Assembly (NCBI GenBank): GCA_029204225.1
Contig: CM055104.1
Coordinates: 49,421,399 to 49,485,398, forward strand
Source of the DNA: Diphasiastrum complanatum
Lineage: Eukaryota; Streptophyta; Lycopodiopsida; Lycopodiales; Lycopodiaceae
Length of the DNA: 64,000 bases
Reading direction: 5' to 3'
How positions within the stretch are numbered: position 1 is the first letter of the stretch; each line of letters opens with the position of its first letter. A program made the position numbers and the translations under genes. Below are positions 32,986 to 43,680 of this stretch, in pieces. The notes beneath the pieces are model-generated. The model had not been told where the DNA came from, searched no databases, and saw nothing but the letters and a program-made list of their open reading frames with translations.

Positions 32986-34680
32986 GAATTGGAGATCTGT
33001 TTCTAAAAGAGTGAAGATCGTACCAAAGGGCTACACACCTTCCTAGGATTGGGATTAAAATTACCAGCATTCAACCTTGCTCCTATTAATTCAATTTACT
33101 CTAGTCTCATTTCAATTACATCGATTCATTCCTAAGTCTTGCTAGAATGAGACAAGGGTTGCATTCAACCTTGTTCCTATTAGTTCAATTTACTCTAGTC
33201 CCATTTCAATTACATCAATTCATTCCTAAGTCTTGCTAGAATGAGACAAGGGTTGCAATTTCTTTGGGGTAGGTTACTATTTGGGGCTCTTGAATGTAAC
33301 TAGTTCCGAAACTTGAAACTAATTATCTATGGACAACAATCACAAATAGGAACTCTAGATTTGGTACAATGAAATTACGTGAGGCTTCATTGTCCTATAA
33401 TGAGATTAATTTTTTTTGCATTGTTAAGGCACAATTTGCTAATGTTTATCCTCGGAACAAAGACCTTGGAATAGGTGGTGGTATACTGTCTGAAACAGAT
33501 CGACCCCACTCATAGATCTACATTACATTATAGAGCTACATTATGGAGCTACATTACATTACATTATAAAGCTACATTATATTATGGGGAGCAATGCTAA
33601 CAGATAACCACCTATAAGTAGGTAGCTAGACTAACTATCAAAACGACTAAATATAATGTTTGACAACCCAAGGTTGTAGTCTAATGTACATAGTTTTCCA
33701 CAGCACCTCAGACAAATGAAGAAGACAAACCTTTCCAATCTAAACGTAGGGCGTTTTCAGCTCGGGGGAGCAAACAGCATCAAGGGAGAGTTTTATACTG
33801 ACTTTAAGGTAGTAGATATGCATGTTATAGTAAGTAGCATTACTCTTTAAGTCTCATTTGGCAAACTTAGCTTAAAGTACCTCAAATATAAGTTTGTTAT
33901 TGAGGGTTATAGACTATTTGAATTTGTACCAAGTTTTAAATTGTGCTTGATTGACCTTTTAAGAGAATTTCAATAATCAATTTGCAAGTGCACTTTTTTT
34001 ATTTCAATGAAAAACCAACCAGCTTTGAAAGTTGTAGGAACTTGGAGGTTCAAGGGAAACAAAAAAGTAGTTGAACTAAGAAATTGTAGGAAACCAACCG
34101 ATCACTTGCAAAAAACAAGAGCGTGAGAACTAATGGGGACAACAAAAACTAGAGGCAAACTGCTACCAAACCTCTAAAAGGCCCCCCAATCTAAACAAAT
34201 TAATCAATAAATGTAGAGACCTGTTTCTGAAAAGCTCAAAGTTTAATTGGGATAGGAATACACCTCGGAATAGACAATGCTATATTTTTTGAAACAGCAG
34301 CATGCATTCCGAGGTCTTTACCGACCCTGTAAGATCCCACCCCGCTAATAGATCATTGTTCCCACCCAACATGCATTCCTTGATCATTCCCACCCATCTG
34401 ATACATGTACTCAGGAAATAAATAACTGATAATAATAGACTAGAGATGGCACTAAACTCTTATTCGACCCAAGAGATAGAGATGACGATAGCTTTATTTC
34501 TTAAATGTCACTCCTGATTCAAATAATTGAGTGTTCCCAGCTATTGGGAGGGAATATTTTGACATTTTGAAAATTATATTTTAATTGTGGTTAAGCACCA
34601 ATGACATTTGATGTGACTAAAATAAGGTACATTCATTTTCATGGAAAGTAGTGCGGGCAGATGCATAAAGAAGTTAGAAA
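32986..34680. other. Non-coding DNA with small tandem repeats
   Basis: A 94 bp unit is repeated twice (33067-33160 and 33161-33254) with a few mismatches. Short TACATTA/GAGCTACATTA repeats lie at about 33520-33590. Two related blocks of about 80 bp (CCTCGGAA...TGAAACAG...ACCCCAC near 33450 and 34265) suggest a dispersed repeat. No gene is seen. Confidence 0.55.
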
Positions 34681-37360
34681 ATGATAGCAATTCTCTCTCT
34701 CCGACATCGTAATTCTTATAGGACCCTCTTTGGGCCCATATTTTCTCTAATGCATATCGAGATTTTGATGATTTTCAAGTTAGAATCAAGTAGAATCAAA
34801 CAAATCCTTTTTGGTCAATATACTGGTTCGAATCTGATAGGCGTAGTTCATGCACCGAGGGGAAAGGGTCATTTTGCAAAGCCCATTGATTCGACATTTT
34901 ATTGTATTGAATCAGTGGGTCTTAAATTTTCATCCATTTCCATTCCCCCAACAACTTTTGGATTTTTTTTTTTTAAGTTTTTACTCTCTTCATGCTCAAC
35001 ATAGCTTCTATTTTAAGATAATCTATTTTTGTTAGAAATTTTAGAGCTTGAGCATAGCAATTTTGGTTGTCGAAAAAACTCTACTGTAACCATAGCTTCC
35101 ATGTCACAAAGCCTCATGTTCTAACATTGCCTCAAAGTCAAAATTCCTTCTCATAAATTGAATTTGAATTTGCCCAGGGTAACTATGGTAAATTCACTTC
35201 CATGCTCTTTATAAGAGCTTGTATTTTCTATCTAACATTAGTCCATATTGAGCATGAGTTAGTTTGTGTTAAGCAAAAGTTTGTCCCTTTTAAGCAATTT
35301 TGAGGGAGTACAACAAAGAGTTGATGATGGATCTGCAGCGAGATTGTTTCGCCCCGCTTGCCTCCCATGGTATGTTGTCGTACTCAACGACCCACTCAAG
35401 TAGCTACTTCAACTCTCGTTGCAGTTCGAACTGAACAATGGAATATCACTTGATCATACACTACATATTTCAAACTTCTCTCATTAATTGCTTATATAGG
35501 TAACAAACATAAACTCAAAGCTTGTGAGAAGATTCTTGTTATCAAAGGCTTTAAAGATTGAAGAAGTTACCTTGGCATGATAAAATCGATGGTCATAAAA
35601 TGTATTTTTTTTTTCATTGCAGCACAATCACCATAAAAATTCCAACAAAGCCACATAAGACATTAGACTTTTGCTAAAAGCATGCCAACATCTCCTCTCA
35701 TTCAACATCAAATTTGCAAAGTACCAATTATATCCCAATTGCAAGTAAAACAATCACTTTGAAAAGCTTTTTTTTTTTTTTTTTTTTGGGGGGGGGGGGG
35801 GCGGGGAGATGTAGACTCACCATTGAAACTCCTGACTATTGAAATAGTGGTTTTTTTTGTGAAAAGAAGAGAATGTAAAATCACAATGTCCCAAACAAAT
35901 TTTGCATCTGACTGTCCTCATCATTTCAAAGTCTATAACAAATCTACAATCTCTTGTTTCCAAGGCATGTTCTATGGCTTCTTCTATAGGGGACACTTTC
36001 ATGAAAAATTAATAACAATTTGCCATAGGTGAGAGGATGTGAACCCAAAAGTTGAGAACTATGTAGCCAACTATATTCAAGCTACTTACTAGCTTCATAA
36101 TGTAACTCAAATAACTTCCTAGTTGTTGATCATAAGCAAAAAAAAAATTCCAAGGTAAGGAAAAAATATGCATTCCCAACCTTATCAAACAAATTTTGTA
36201 TGATGACCAAGTGTATCAATGTGTAGAAAGTACTTGTTCAACTCTCACATTGTTGCCAATGACACTCAATGAGGAACTCTATGCATTTTTTTTAATGGAT
36301 GATTTATTCAATTCTCAAAATTAGCTTCTAGAATACACAATGTGAAACAAGACCATTCTTTCGTTGCACTAGGTAATTTCAAAATCATCAATAAGAGCCA
36401 AATCACAAAAGCATTTCTCATTCAATGAAGCAACTTTTAAAAGTTTAGGCACTTCTTTTGACTTTGACCTCTTAACAAAGTTTTTTGACAATCTGAACAC
36501 TTTTACCTTTATAAGGCATGGAAAGAAAAACTAAAAAGGCACATTCGTAGTTGTAGGAGGTTGATCTCCTCGAGGGTGTAGTAGGGCCTATAGGGATATA
36601 ATACCGCTACCCATGTTTGTGGGGCATACTTGTACTTGTGAAGAATCCATGGCCCCTCTTCAATGAGGTTTGCCTTCATGTGGAAGGGCTTATTCATTCA
36701 GAGGTGGGGGCATGAGGACATTGACATAGTGTATCCACTTTGAGGTAGATTAGATCTTACGATGTTCACACATGTAGTTAGCATGTATAGCCTATATGGG
36801 TTGTAATCTCCATGCTTCTAGTCTATGCTTCTAATTAAATCGTGCGAGTAAAGGCAAGTGTATGTGAAACGATAACCGCCACTAGTCAATAGTGGTGGAT
36901 GCTTGAGAGCATCTACCAACATCTCCCAAGTGCCAACCAACCTTCCTAGGCCTTCCTTGGACGGTGGTGGGTTATATGCTTGTCATTTCTCCAATGATGA
37001 GGAGTACTCTTTCATTGGCTACAAGAGTTAGTAGTCTCTCATTCGCTGCAATACAATAGTCTCTCATTGGTTGCAAGAGTCCCTTGGCTGCAAACAGTCG
37101 AGACTCGGGAAGGGGAGTTATAGAGTATTTGGTTGTCTAGCTTGGAATTTGAAGGCTATTAATGAAAAGTGCCCTTCAAATTAGGAAGGTGAAAGTAAAA
37201 TCTCATCAGCTCTTACTTTTGAAAAAGCCTGGTAAATCGTTGTGATCCATTTGGGAAAAAGGGTAACATGTCCCTCAAATTCACCTCACAATGGTGTGTT
37301 TCCAAATTTTGGCCAGCCTTGCAGACTTGAGAAGATCAGTTTGACTGGGAAATTCTTGGG
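34681..37360. other. Mostly non-coding; two short unexplained open frames
   Basis: The frame at 34681-35004 (+) has no recognisable domain. The frame at 36697-36509 (minus) reads like protein (EEGPWILHKYKYAPQTWVAV); a nearby minus-strand piece at about 36480-36370 (KSKEVPKLLKVASLNEKCF) may belong with it. I do not recognise either. A T20-G14 run lies at 35768-35801. The rest is AT-rich with no signal. Confidence 0.4.
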
Positions 37361-37811
37361 TATTGCAATTGGGTGGTTCAACTCCTGAAGACTTCTCATG
37401 TCCTTCCGTTACGAATCAATCTTCTACACCCCTTGATTTCCTTGTCAGAGACCTATCACTGACATCCTGCTACCGTCTTGCTTGCCGACAGAATGTGGTA
37501 GATTGGAAGAACGTACATTACTTTTACCACATTCTTTCTCTTTGGAGTCTAGTGATGCATGATGTAGTCGAGTGACGAGTCGGCTCTCTAGTTGAAGCAT
37601 TACGGAAGCTGTCATCGCAGTTTGTACTACTTATTTTCTACCAGTGATTGAATTTAAAGCTTTTCATACGCAACTTGTAGTTTCACGCTTGGATTGAGTG
37701 GGATTTCCGATTTTGGCTGGAGCTAGCTGGAGCACAAGATCTACCTTCCTGGGATAAAAGATACGCTATCACTGGACCAGAAGCATGGGTGATCGGTTGA
37801 CAGATATACTT

Positions 37812-37830
37812 TCATATATAGTATATAATG
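37812..37830 (+). promoter_or_regulatory. TATA-rich core promoter of the peptide gene
   Basis: CATATATAGTATATAATG lies about 170 bp before the ATG at 37996, a reasonable distance for a plant TATA box and a short 5' leader. No other TATA run is nearer. Confidence 0.45.
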
Positions 37831-37995
37831 TTTAAGATCCCTCACGCCGGTACTTGTAATCCTATTCTTTCCAAAAAGCTCTCTCTTGTAAGTTGTGGTA
37901 TACATGCACGCAGACACGCACGCACATGGTGTTAACTATCCATGAGCTTTGTATAGCACGCACACGGTGTTAAGTATTCGGCTTTGTATATCAGG

Positions 37996-38361
37996 ATGGC
38001 TGATCATGCATCAATTATTTTTGGGTTTTGTGTTATCCTGGTGTTTTTCATCCAGCCATCACTTTGCATTAGATTTCCTACCCTTCCAGATGTGGGACTC
38101 GACCAACATTATCGTGAGAAGCAATCTTTTGTGAAACATGATACGAAAACTTACGAGCAAGCACAAGCAAGGATGCAATTAAACGAAGCAGTGGAGGCAG
38201 CTTTCAAATATTCAGAACAGTTTGTCAATAATGCCGATGTCCTCCAAAGTAGAGGAGACGATAAAATTGGCAATAAAGTGCGCATAAGCCGGATATTACC
38301 AGCAGTTCAAACTCCACCTTCAGGACCGAGCCCCGGCAGTCATTCTACAATTAAACATTAA
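37996..38361 (+). CDS. Small secreted peptide precursor with SGPS-type C-terminal motif
   Basis: 121 residues from the ATG at 37996. Residues 1-25 are a clear signal peptide: a short polar start, the hydrophobic core IIFGFCVILVFFI, and small residues before a likely cut near SLC/IRF. A variable charged middle follows (about residues 35-95, glutamine/lysine-rich). The last 20 residues are proline/serine/glycine-rich and contain PPSGPSPGSH, ending in IKH. This layout and a terminal PPSGPS or SGPSPG core are typical of plant IDA/IDL, PIP and CEP peptide hormone precursors; the core PPSGPS is nearest to IDA-like peptides, and PG-x-H recalls PIP/CEP. It would be secreted, cut, and sensed by a leucine-rich-repeat receptor kinase (inference). 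Single exon, intact, with TATA and polyadenylation-like signals around it. It could also be an unrelated secreted protein. Confidence 0.6.
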   Translation: MADHASIIFGFCVILVFFIQPSLCIRFPTLPDVGLDQHYREKQSFVKHDTKTYEQAQARMQLNEAVEAAFKYSEQFVNNADVLQSRGDDKIGNKVRISRILPAVQTPPSGPSPGSHSTIKH

Positions 38362-38900
38362 GTATCACCATTGCTTTGGTGACAACCTTCGAAACGGGAA
38401 CTACTCCTGCCTGGACGATAATCGTTGCCCATTGGAGCAGATTCAATTGCTTCAGCTCTTTTTCACAAGCACTCACCAACAAGTCAATAAGAGATATCAT
38501 TGCCAATTAATAGCTGGAACTTTTCTTTACAGCTTCCAGAAGTGATACAGACAGTCTTAGGAGTTAATACATACACGATGAATCCAGGAAGAAAAATGGA
38601 TTCGAGATTTGGCAATTTTTTCTGGAGACTTCAAATTTTAAGCTTCAAAGCGCTCTTCACCGTCTGAGTAGCACTATACTCCAAAGATAATCAGCTCAAT
38701 TTTCGTCTTCAACGGCACCTGTAAGAATTGTCTGTAAATTGAAGAGCTCAAGATGTAAATGCTAGCTGAAAAACCGATTGATACTGAATGGATTCGTAGA
38801 AACAATAGAGTGCCCAGTAGGGAACTCTCTTTGTAAATACGCGTACTCAAATACGTGATATGACCCACATGGATCTAATAAAATCTTTCGATTCCATTCC
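38362..38900 (+). other. Probable 3' untranslated region of the peptide gene
   Basis: Non-coding. A small hairpin CACCATTGCTTTGGTG lies near 38369. AATAAA at about 38877 is a candidate polyadenylation signal, the first good one after the stop. Confidence 0.4.
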
Positions 38901-40139
38901 ATTTAACTGAAAACTCCAAGGAGATGCAATGTTGGAATGCATGTATTTTCTTTTAAAAATTCCGGATTAGCTTGCTTTCTTTCTATGTATGCTTAGGACT
39001 ATTGAAAATGAAGTCTCTTTTAGGTTAATTTGAGCTGAAAAATGGGATTTTGTTTCATGTCCTTGGTAATTGCAATTTATTTTTGGCCCCAGCTTCCAAT
39101 ATGCAAGGCAAATTGGCTCTCAATCACCTTGTTTTTTTACTTTATTTGCAATATTGACACTCTATTGGCAATACATGAGATTTCTTACATGGGATGTCTC
39201 TCACAACTACATACTAAGGCGTTTTGCCACACGAACACGGGACTTAGTCGAAATTTTGCCATTTTTTTTAGTGTGGCTCATCTACGCATGGTGGCACATC
39301 CACGCAAAAATCTTTCATGTTGCAGGTAAAAAATGAGTTGACTTTGGGTGCGGGAGGAGGGAAAACAATTTTTAATTTTTGGCATAGCACAGCCACACGT
39401 GGATGTGCCACAAAAAAAAATCAAAATCCAATTTTTTTTATATATTGGGTTTTATAAATTGGAAAATCCAATTTTTTTTTATATATTGGGTTTTATAGAT
39501 TGGCGTGGCACAACCAGACGTGGCAGAGCCACGAGAAGTGGTGAAATGTGACATGTAATCTGGAGATTTGCCAAGCGTGGCAAAATTACAGAGAATTCTC
39601 TGGAGATTTGCCATGCATGGCAAAATTAATTTTTTCGTTTTTGGATTTGCTATGCGTGGCAAACAATTGACCTGTAATTTTAAATATGTTTACTATACGT
39701 GATTTTTTTAAGATTAACTAATAGCGCGCTAGGTTAGATATCAAATATTTCAATTTCTCTAGTATTGTCATATGTTACGAATGGTTATCATAGTCTAGAA
39801 TATTTTAAAGTGATTATCAATGTGTACTGAGACATTCTTATTGGTTAAGATAATTTGTAATTACCCTTCAGTAATATATTCAGAATCTATCGGTTTATTT
39901 TGAAAATTTTAGTAAGCACAATTGAGTGAAAATATATTAGTTTTTGTTTCAAATTTGTCATTTGACATAGTTACAGGTAATGATTCATGTGGCCAATAGT
40001 CATTCAACTCATTTGATGCATTAACCATAGTTAAACTTCTTTTTTTTATATATCTCCAATATGTCCATCTCCAAGCATTGAAACTTATTGCCCATCTACG
40101 ATATCACCCATGGCTTTAAATTATTACTGGCTACCTTAT
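38901..40139. other. AT-rich spacer with local repeats
   Basis: Contains a tandem pair of a roughly 40 bp unit (39422-39502, TATATATTGGGTTTTATA in each). At 39225-39665 there are about ten short CCACGCnTGG/TTTGCCAnGCnTGGCAAA palindromic words. No credible gene; short open frames near 39050 lack any protein-like features beyond being open. Confidence 0.5.
39225..39665. repeat. Cluster of GCCACG/CGTGGC palindromic words
   Basis: Repeated words TTTGCCACAC, GGCACATCCACG, CACACGTGGATGTGCCAC, GGCGTGGCAC, GACGTGGCAGAGCCACG and three GGAnTTTGCnAnGCnTGGCAAA blocks (39569, 39603, 39643). A second cluster lies at 53415-53505. These may be traces of a foldback or MITE-type element; no clear termini were found. 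Confidence 0.4.
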
Positions 40140-42115
40140 GCTCGATGAGATCATATTTTGATTTTGAATATGATTAATAGATCACTTTTTTTAACAATTA
40201 TTTTGGAGGCTACCTCACACCAAGATGGACATCAGCTACACATATCATCAATAAATTATTGGAGATTTGAAATCTCTTAAATGCATCTGGTTGCAACAAA
40301 CTAACTTCATATTCATCTTTCATATAATCTATTATTGCCTTTTCCATGTCTCGTCTATTTTTCGTTAGGTCACAATATTTTTTCAAAGACGAACATTGTC
40401 AAGAAACTCAAAAGAGTCTTTTTTGTCGAACATAATGGATCCATTCAGCAATTTATCCAAAAGAATTTCAATATCAGTCTCTAATAACCCTTGTAAAGGC
40501 CGCACAAGATATGAAATTATTGATTTCAAATCGTTCTTTGTGCTAGGTTTTATTTCACCCACCCTTTGAATTCAGAAAGAACCGTCTACCCACTTTCTCA
40601 TCAATTTCATCTACTTTTATAGACATTATCAGAAAAAAACAAAACACAATAAGAATCCTTTGGCTCTTCGTCACATCACGTCTTTCAACATTGATTTGTA
40701 AGCCTAAAATACAATTAATTATTTGCAATTAGATCAATCACAGTTGTTCACAAAAATAAACAATAGTAAAAGTAACACACACAACAGGCTTGAACTTAGC
40801 CTCTATATATAAACATGTATCTTACACTTGTCGCATGTTCGCCCACCTCCAACCAGTGTCCAAAATTTTCACTGCATTCGAGCTTGATGAAGTAATTCTG
40901 GAAAAAAAACTTTTCAACTTGTACTCATCATTTAGCTCATTCAAGGCCCTATAGATCTGTATGCATTCCATGGGAGTCACCTATGACTCAAAATGCGCGC
41001 ACTTCATCTATGATGGTACTGTTGTCACAAACTTCCACAATCTGGCAACTTTTGTGCATCCAAAACTCTCAACAAGTTTTTTGCCGATTGTAAGGTATGT
41101 TGTCCATCCACAACATAAAATTTTATCTCTGTTGTCTTGTCCTTTAAAATTTTCCTCTCCAATACTTCTACAAACTCCCCAGTTTTTGAGTAAAATGGGA
41201 TCACATCTGCTAGGGACAAACTCACCCAACAGTGTTAAACAACAACCTCTACAGCACATCACAATAATTTCTATTGAACGGCTTGCAGTTATATTGCACT
41301 AGGGGAAGTTCGCATTTGGTTACATTAATCTGAACTTCAGTTTGTATACATCCAATCTCAAATTCGGTTTTGCAAGTGCATCTTCATCGCGTAATTTTGA
41401 TGTCTCTGATTTTTTTGAGACAACTTCAATCAAAACGTTTGTTTTTTCGTCGACACTATTTTTTCTGCTCTTGCGCTTTTTTGCGAAGGTGGCTGAAAAT
41501 CTCGAAGTGGAATTGGGTCCACTATTGTAACCGCTAATGTCATATTTGTAGGGGATTCCCGGAGATTCTGTCTTTCTGCAACACTTGTGCCTTCTAACTC
41601 TTTATATCGTTGTTTGGATGTTTTTTTTTTTTTGGAAACGTTTCTTTTCGACTCAACAAGGCTAGGATTATTTTGAATTTTATATTTGGCCCTTGAAAAT
41701 CCTTCAAAAATCTCCTTGTGTGATATACTATATGTTTCATTGTCATACACCAACCAATTCAATCCATAGCAAAAGTTAGCATTCTTGTGTCATCAGTGCC
41801 ACCTCGTAATCCATGATATTAGCATAGATCTCAGAATGTTTTTTCATTCTTCTCAGTAAATATTTTCAAGAATGCAAAACCACAATCATCAAAATCTTCT
41901 TGAATATCCACCACACATCCACAATTCATTGTGTTTTCTATATTAATTCTAAATGTAAAAAAAAAATGTCTAATTTGGAACCATTGTCAAACACCTCAAA
42001 ATACCACTTATTTATTGTCAATTTTACTAAATTCTCTAGCTCACTCATAAGGGGAACAACGTATCCCTGCAAAGGATCCATCACTGTGAAAATAAGAGTG
42101 TTAGAGCTTTGTTAA
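40140..42115 (-). pseudogene. Decayed multi-exon gene with a DGQH motif, family unknown
   Basis: Minus-strand pieces in order: MDPLQGYVVPLMSELENLVK (from about 42080); DDCGFAFLKIFTEKNEKTF; NWLVYDNETYSISHKEIFEG...VDPIPLRDFQPPSQK (41762-41430); FYVVDGQHTLQSAKNLLRV (about 41130); MECIQIYRALNELNDEYKLK to about 40830 with donor GTAAGA; acceptor TTTTAG at 40704, then LQINVERRDVTKSQRI; LKSIISYLVRPLQGLLETD and MEKAIIDYMKDEYEVSLLQP to about 40220. VVDGQHTL-A resembles the DGQHR motif of ParB/DndB-like proteins. Stops and frameshifts between pieces indicate decay. It may derive from a transposon or a host gene. Confidence 0.45.
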
Positions 42116-42389
42116 AAGCCTCTCAAAATACGAAATAAATAAAGCTTCAACATATTTACATTTCGAAATCTAGTATTTGTGAAATGGAAAAACATCTCTC
42201 TCCAAAAAATCAATGTCTCAAAAGATGAACATAACAAACTAAATGTGGCTATAATATGTTCAAATAGAGACGTCAGAAAAGCTATTCAAAAAGTAAACAA
42301 TTTTATCCAAAGTTGTGTTGGCTTGTCCATTACTAGTTTTTAATGCAAACGGTCTCCAAGAAATATTTTTAAAAAAGGCAAAAAAAAAA

Positions 42390-43680
42390 AAAAAGGTTTG
42401 GACTCGAGCAGTGTTTAAATTGGGTAAAGCATGTCGAAATTATACACGAATTAAGTAAAGCACATCGAAATTACACACAAATTAGGTCCAGCAAAACAAT
42501 TCAAAATAACTTATTGAAAATAATAAACTGATTATGGTCATATTAATATAACAACTGTTTTAATATAGTGTCTAATAGAGAAGGCAAAAAATTTCTAGAT
42601 GTGCCATTATCATAGAAATTATTTATAAAAAATGCATGCATTCATCAGTGCTCGAATTAGACAATCAATTTGATAAAAGTGCAAATATGTACTTTTACCA
42701 TAGTGGTGAGTTTAAAAAAATACTTCCGAAACCTAATTTGTCCCTCCAGGAGATTGAGAGTGTTGGGCATAAATAAGGTATAAATACCGCCTGGGTCTTC
42801 TTAGGTAGAAGCTGATTGCTTTACTTTCATGGCCAACTCGAACAATACTCGAGTTAGAGGTAGAAGTTGATTGCCTATATTATAGTCAAACAACCATGAG
42901 ACTTATTTTATTTTGGTGGCTAACTAGAGCATTGCTCGAGTTAGATGTCTAAGTTTCAAAGTCTAAAAAGACAAGACTATAGTACAAGCGTTCATATTGA
43001 GAGGGCATAAAAATTGTTCCAACTCGAGCACTACTCAAATTTGCTGGATCTAATATTTTTCATTTGGTGTTAGGACAAATTTGGTGTCATGACATAATTT
43101 GGTCAAGATGAAATTGCATTAGTCAGGACATAATTTGGTGTTAGGACAAATTTGGTGTCAAGACATGATTTGGTGGCTAACTCGAACATTATTCTTTCTT
43201 GCCACATTGACCATCAAGAACATTATTTGGTATCTAACTCGAACAGTGCTCGAGTTAGAGGTAGAAGTTGATTGCTAATATTGTAGGTGAGCAACAATGA
43301 AACTTACCTTCTTTTGGTTTCTAACTCGAGCATTGCTTGAGTTAGATGTCAAAGTTGGAACATAATTTGATGTCAAGACAAATTTGGTGTCGGGAAAAAG
43401 TTGTATTAGTCAAGATATAATTTGATGTTGGGACAAATTTGGTGTCAGGACACGATTTGGTGGCTAACTCGAGCATTATTCTTTCTTGCTACATTGAACA
43501 TCAAGAACATAATTTGGTGTCTAACTCGAGCAATGTAGAACATAATTACATCTAGCAATAATCAAAATTTAATTGATTTTTTCTTTTTATTCAAGCAACC
43601 ATGACACTTGTATTATTTATGTGGCTAACTTGAGCATTGCTTGAGTTGGAGGTCGAAGATGGGGTTTTTTTTTTTCTTGT
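42390..43680. repeat. Array of CTCGAGCA-TGCTCGAG palindromes with diverged tandem units
   Basis: About eleven copies, perfect to decayed, of the palindrome (C/T)(T/C)AACTCGAGCA-n-TGCTCGAGTTAG lie near 42405, 42650, 42838, 42925, 43022, 43172, 43230, 43325, 43462, 43522 and 43628. Two units of roughly 290-390 bp are recognisable (42835-43225 and 43229-43525), sharing GGTAGAAGTTGATTGC and ATTATTCTTTCTTGC. Repeats of AATTTGGTGTnnGGACA fill the spaces. No coding. It continues into the right arm. Confidence 0.8.

Noticed and set aside
39042..39336. Overlapping hydrophobic frames of 88-95 codons
   Set aside because: Two overlapping frames of AT-rich DNA with no signal, conserved motif or gene signals.
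42390..43680. CRISPR-like array of palindromic repeats
   Set aside because: Repeat length and spacing are irregular, spacers are related to each other, no Cas genes exist, and the context is a plant nuclear genome.
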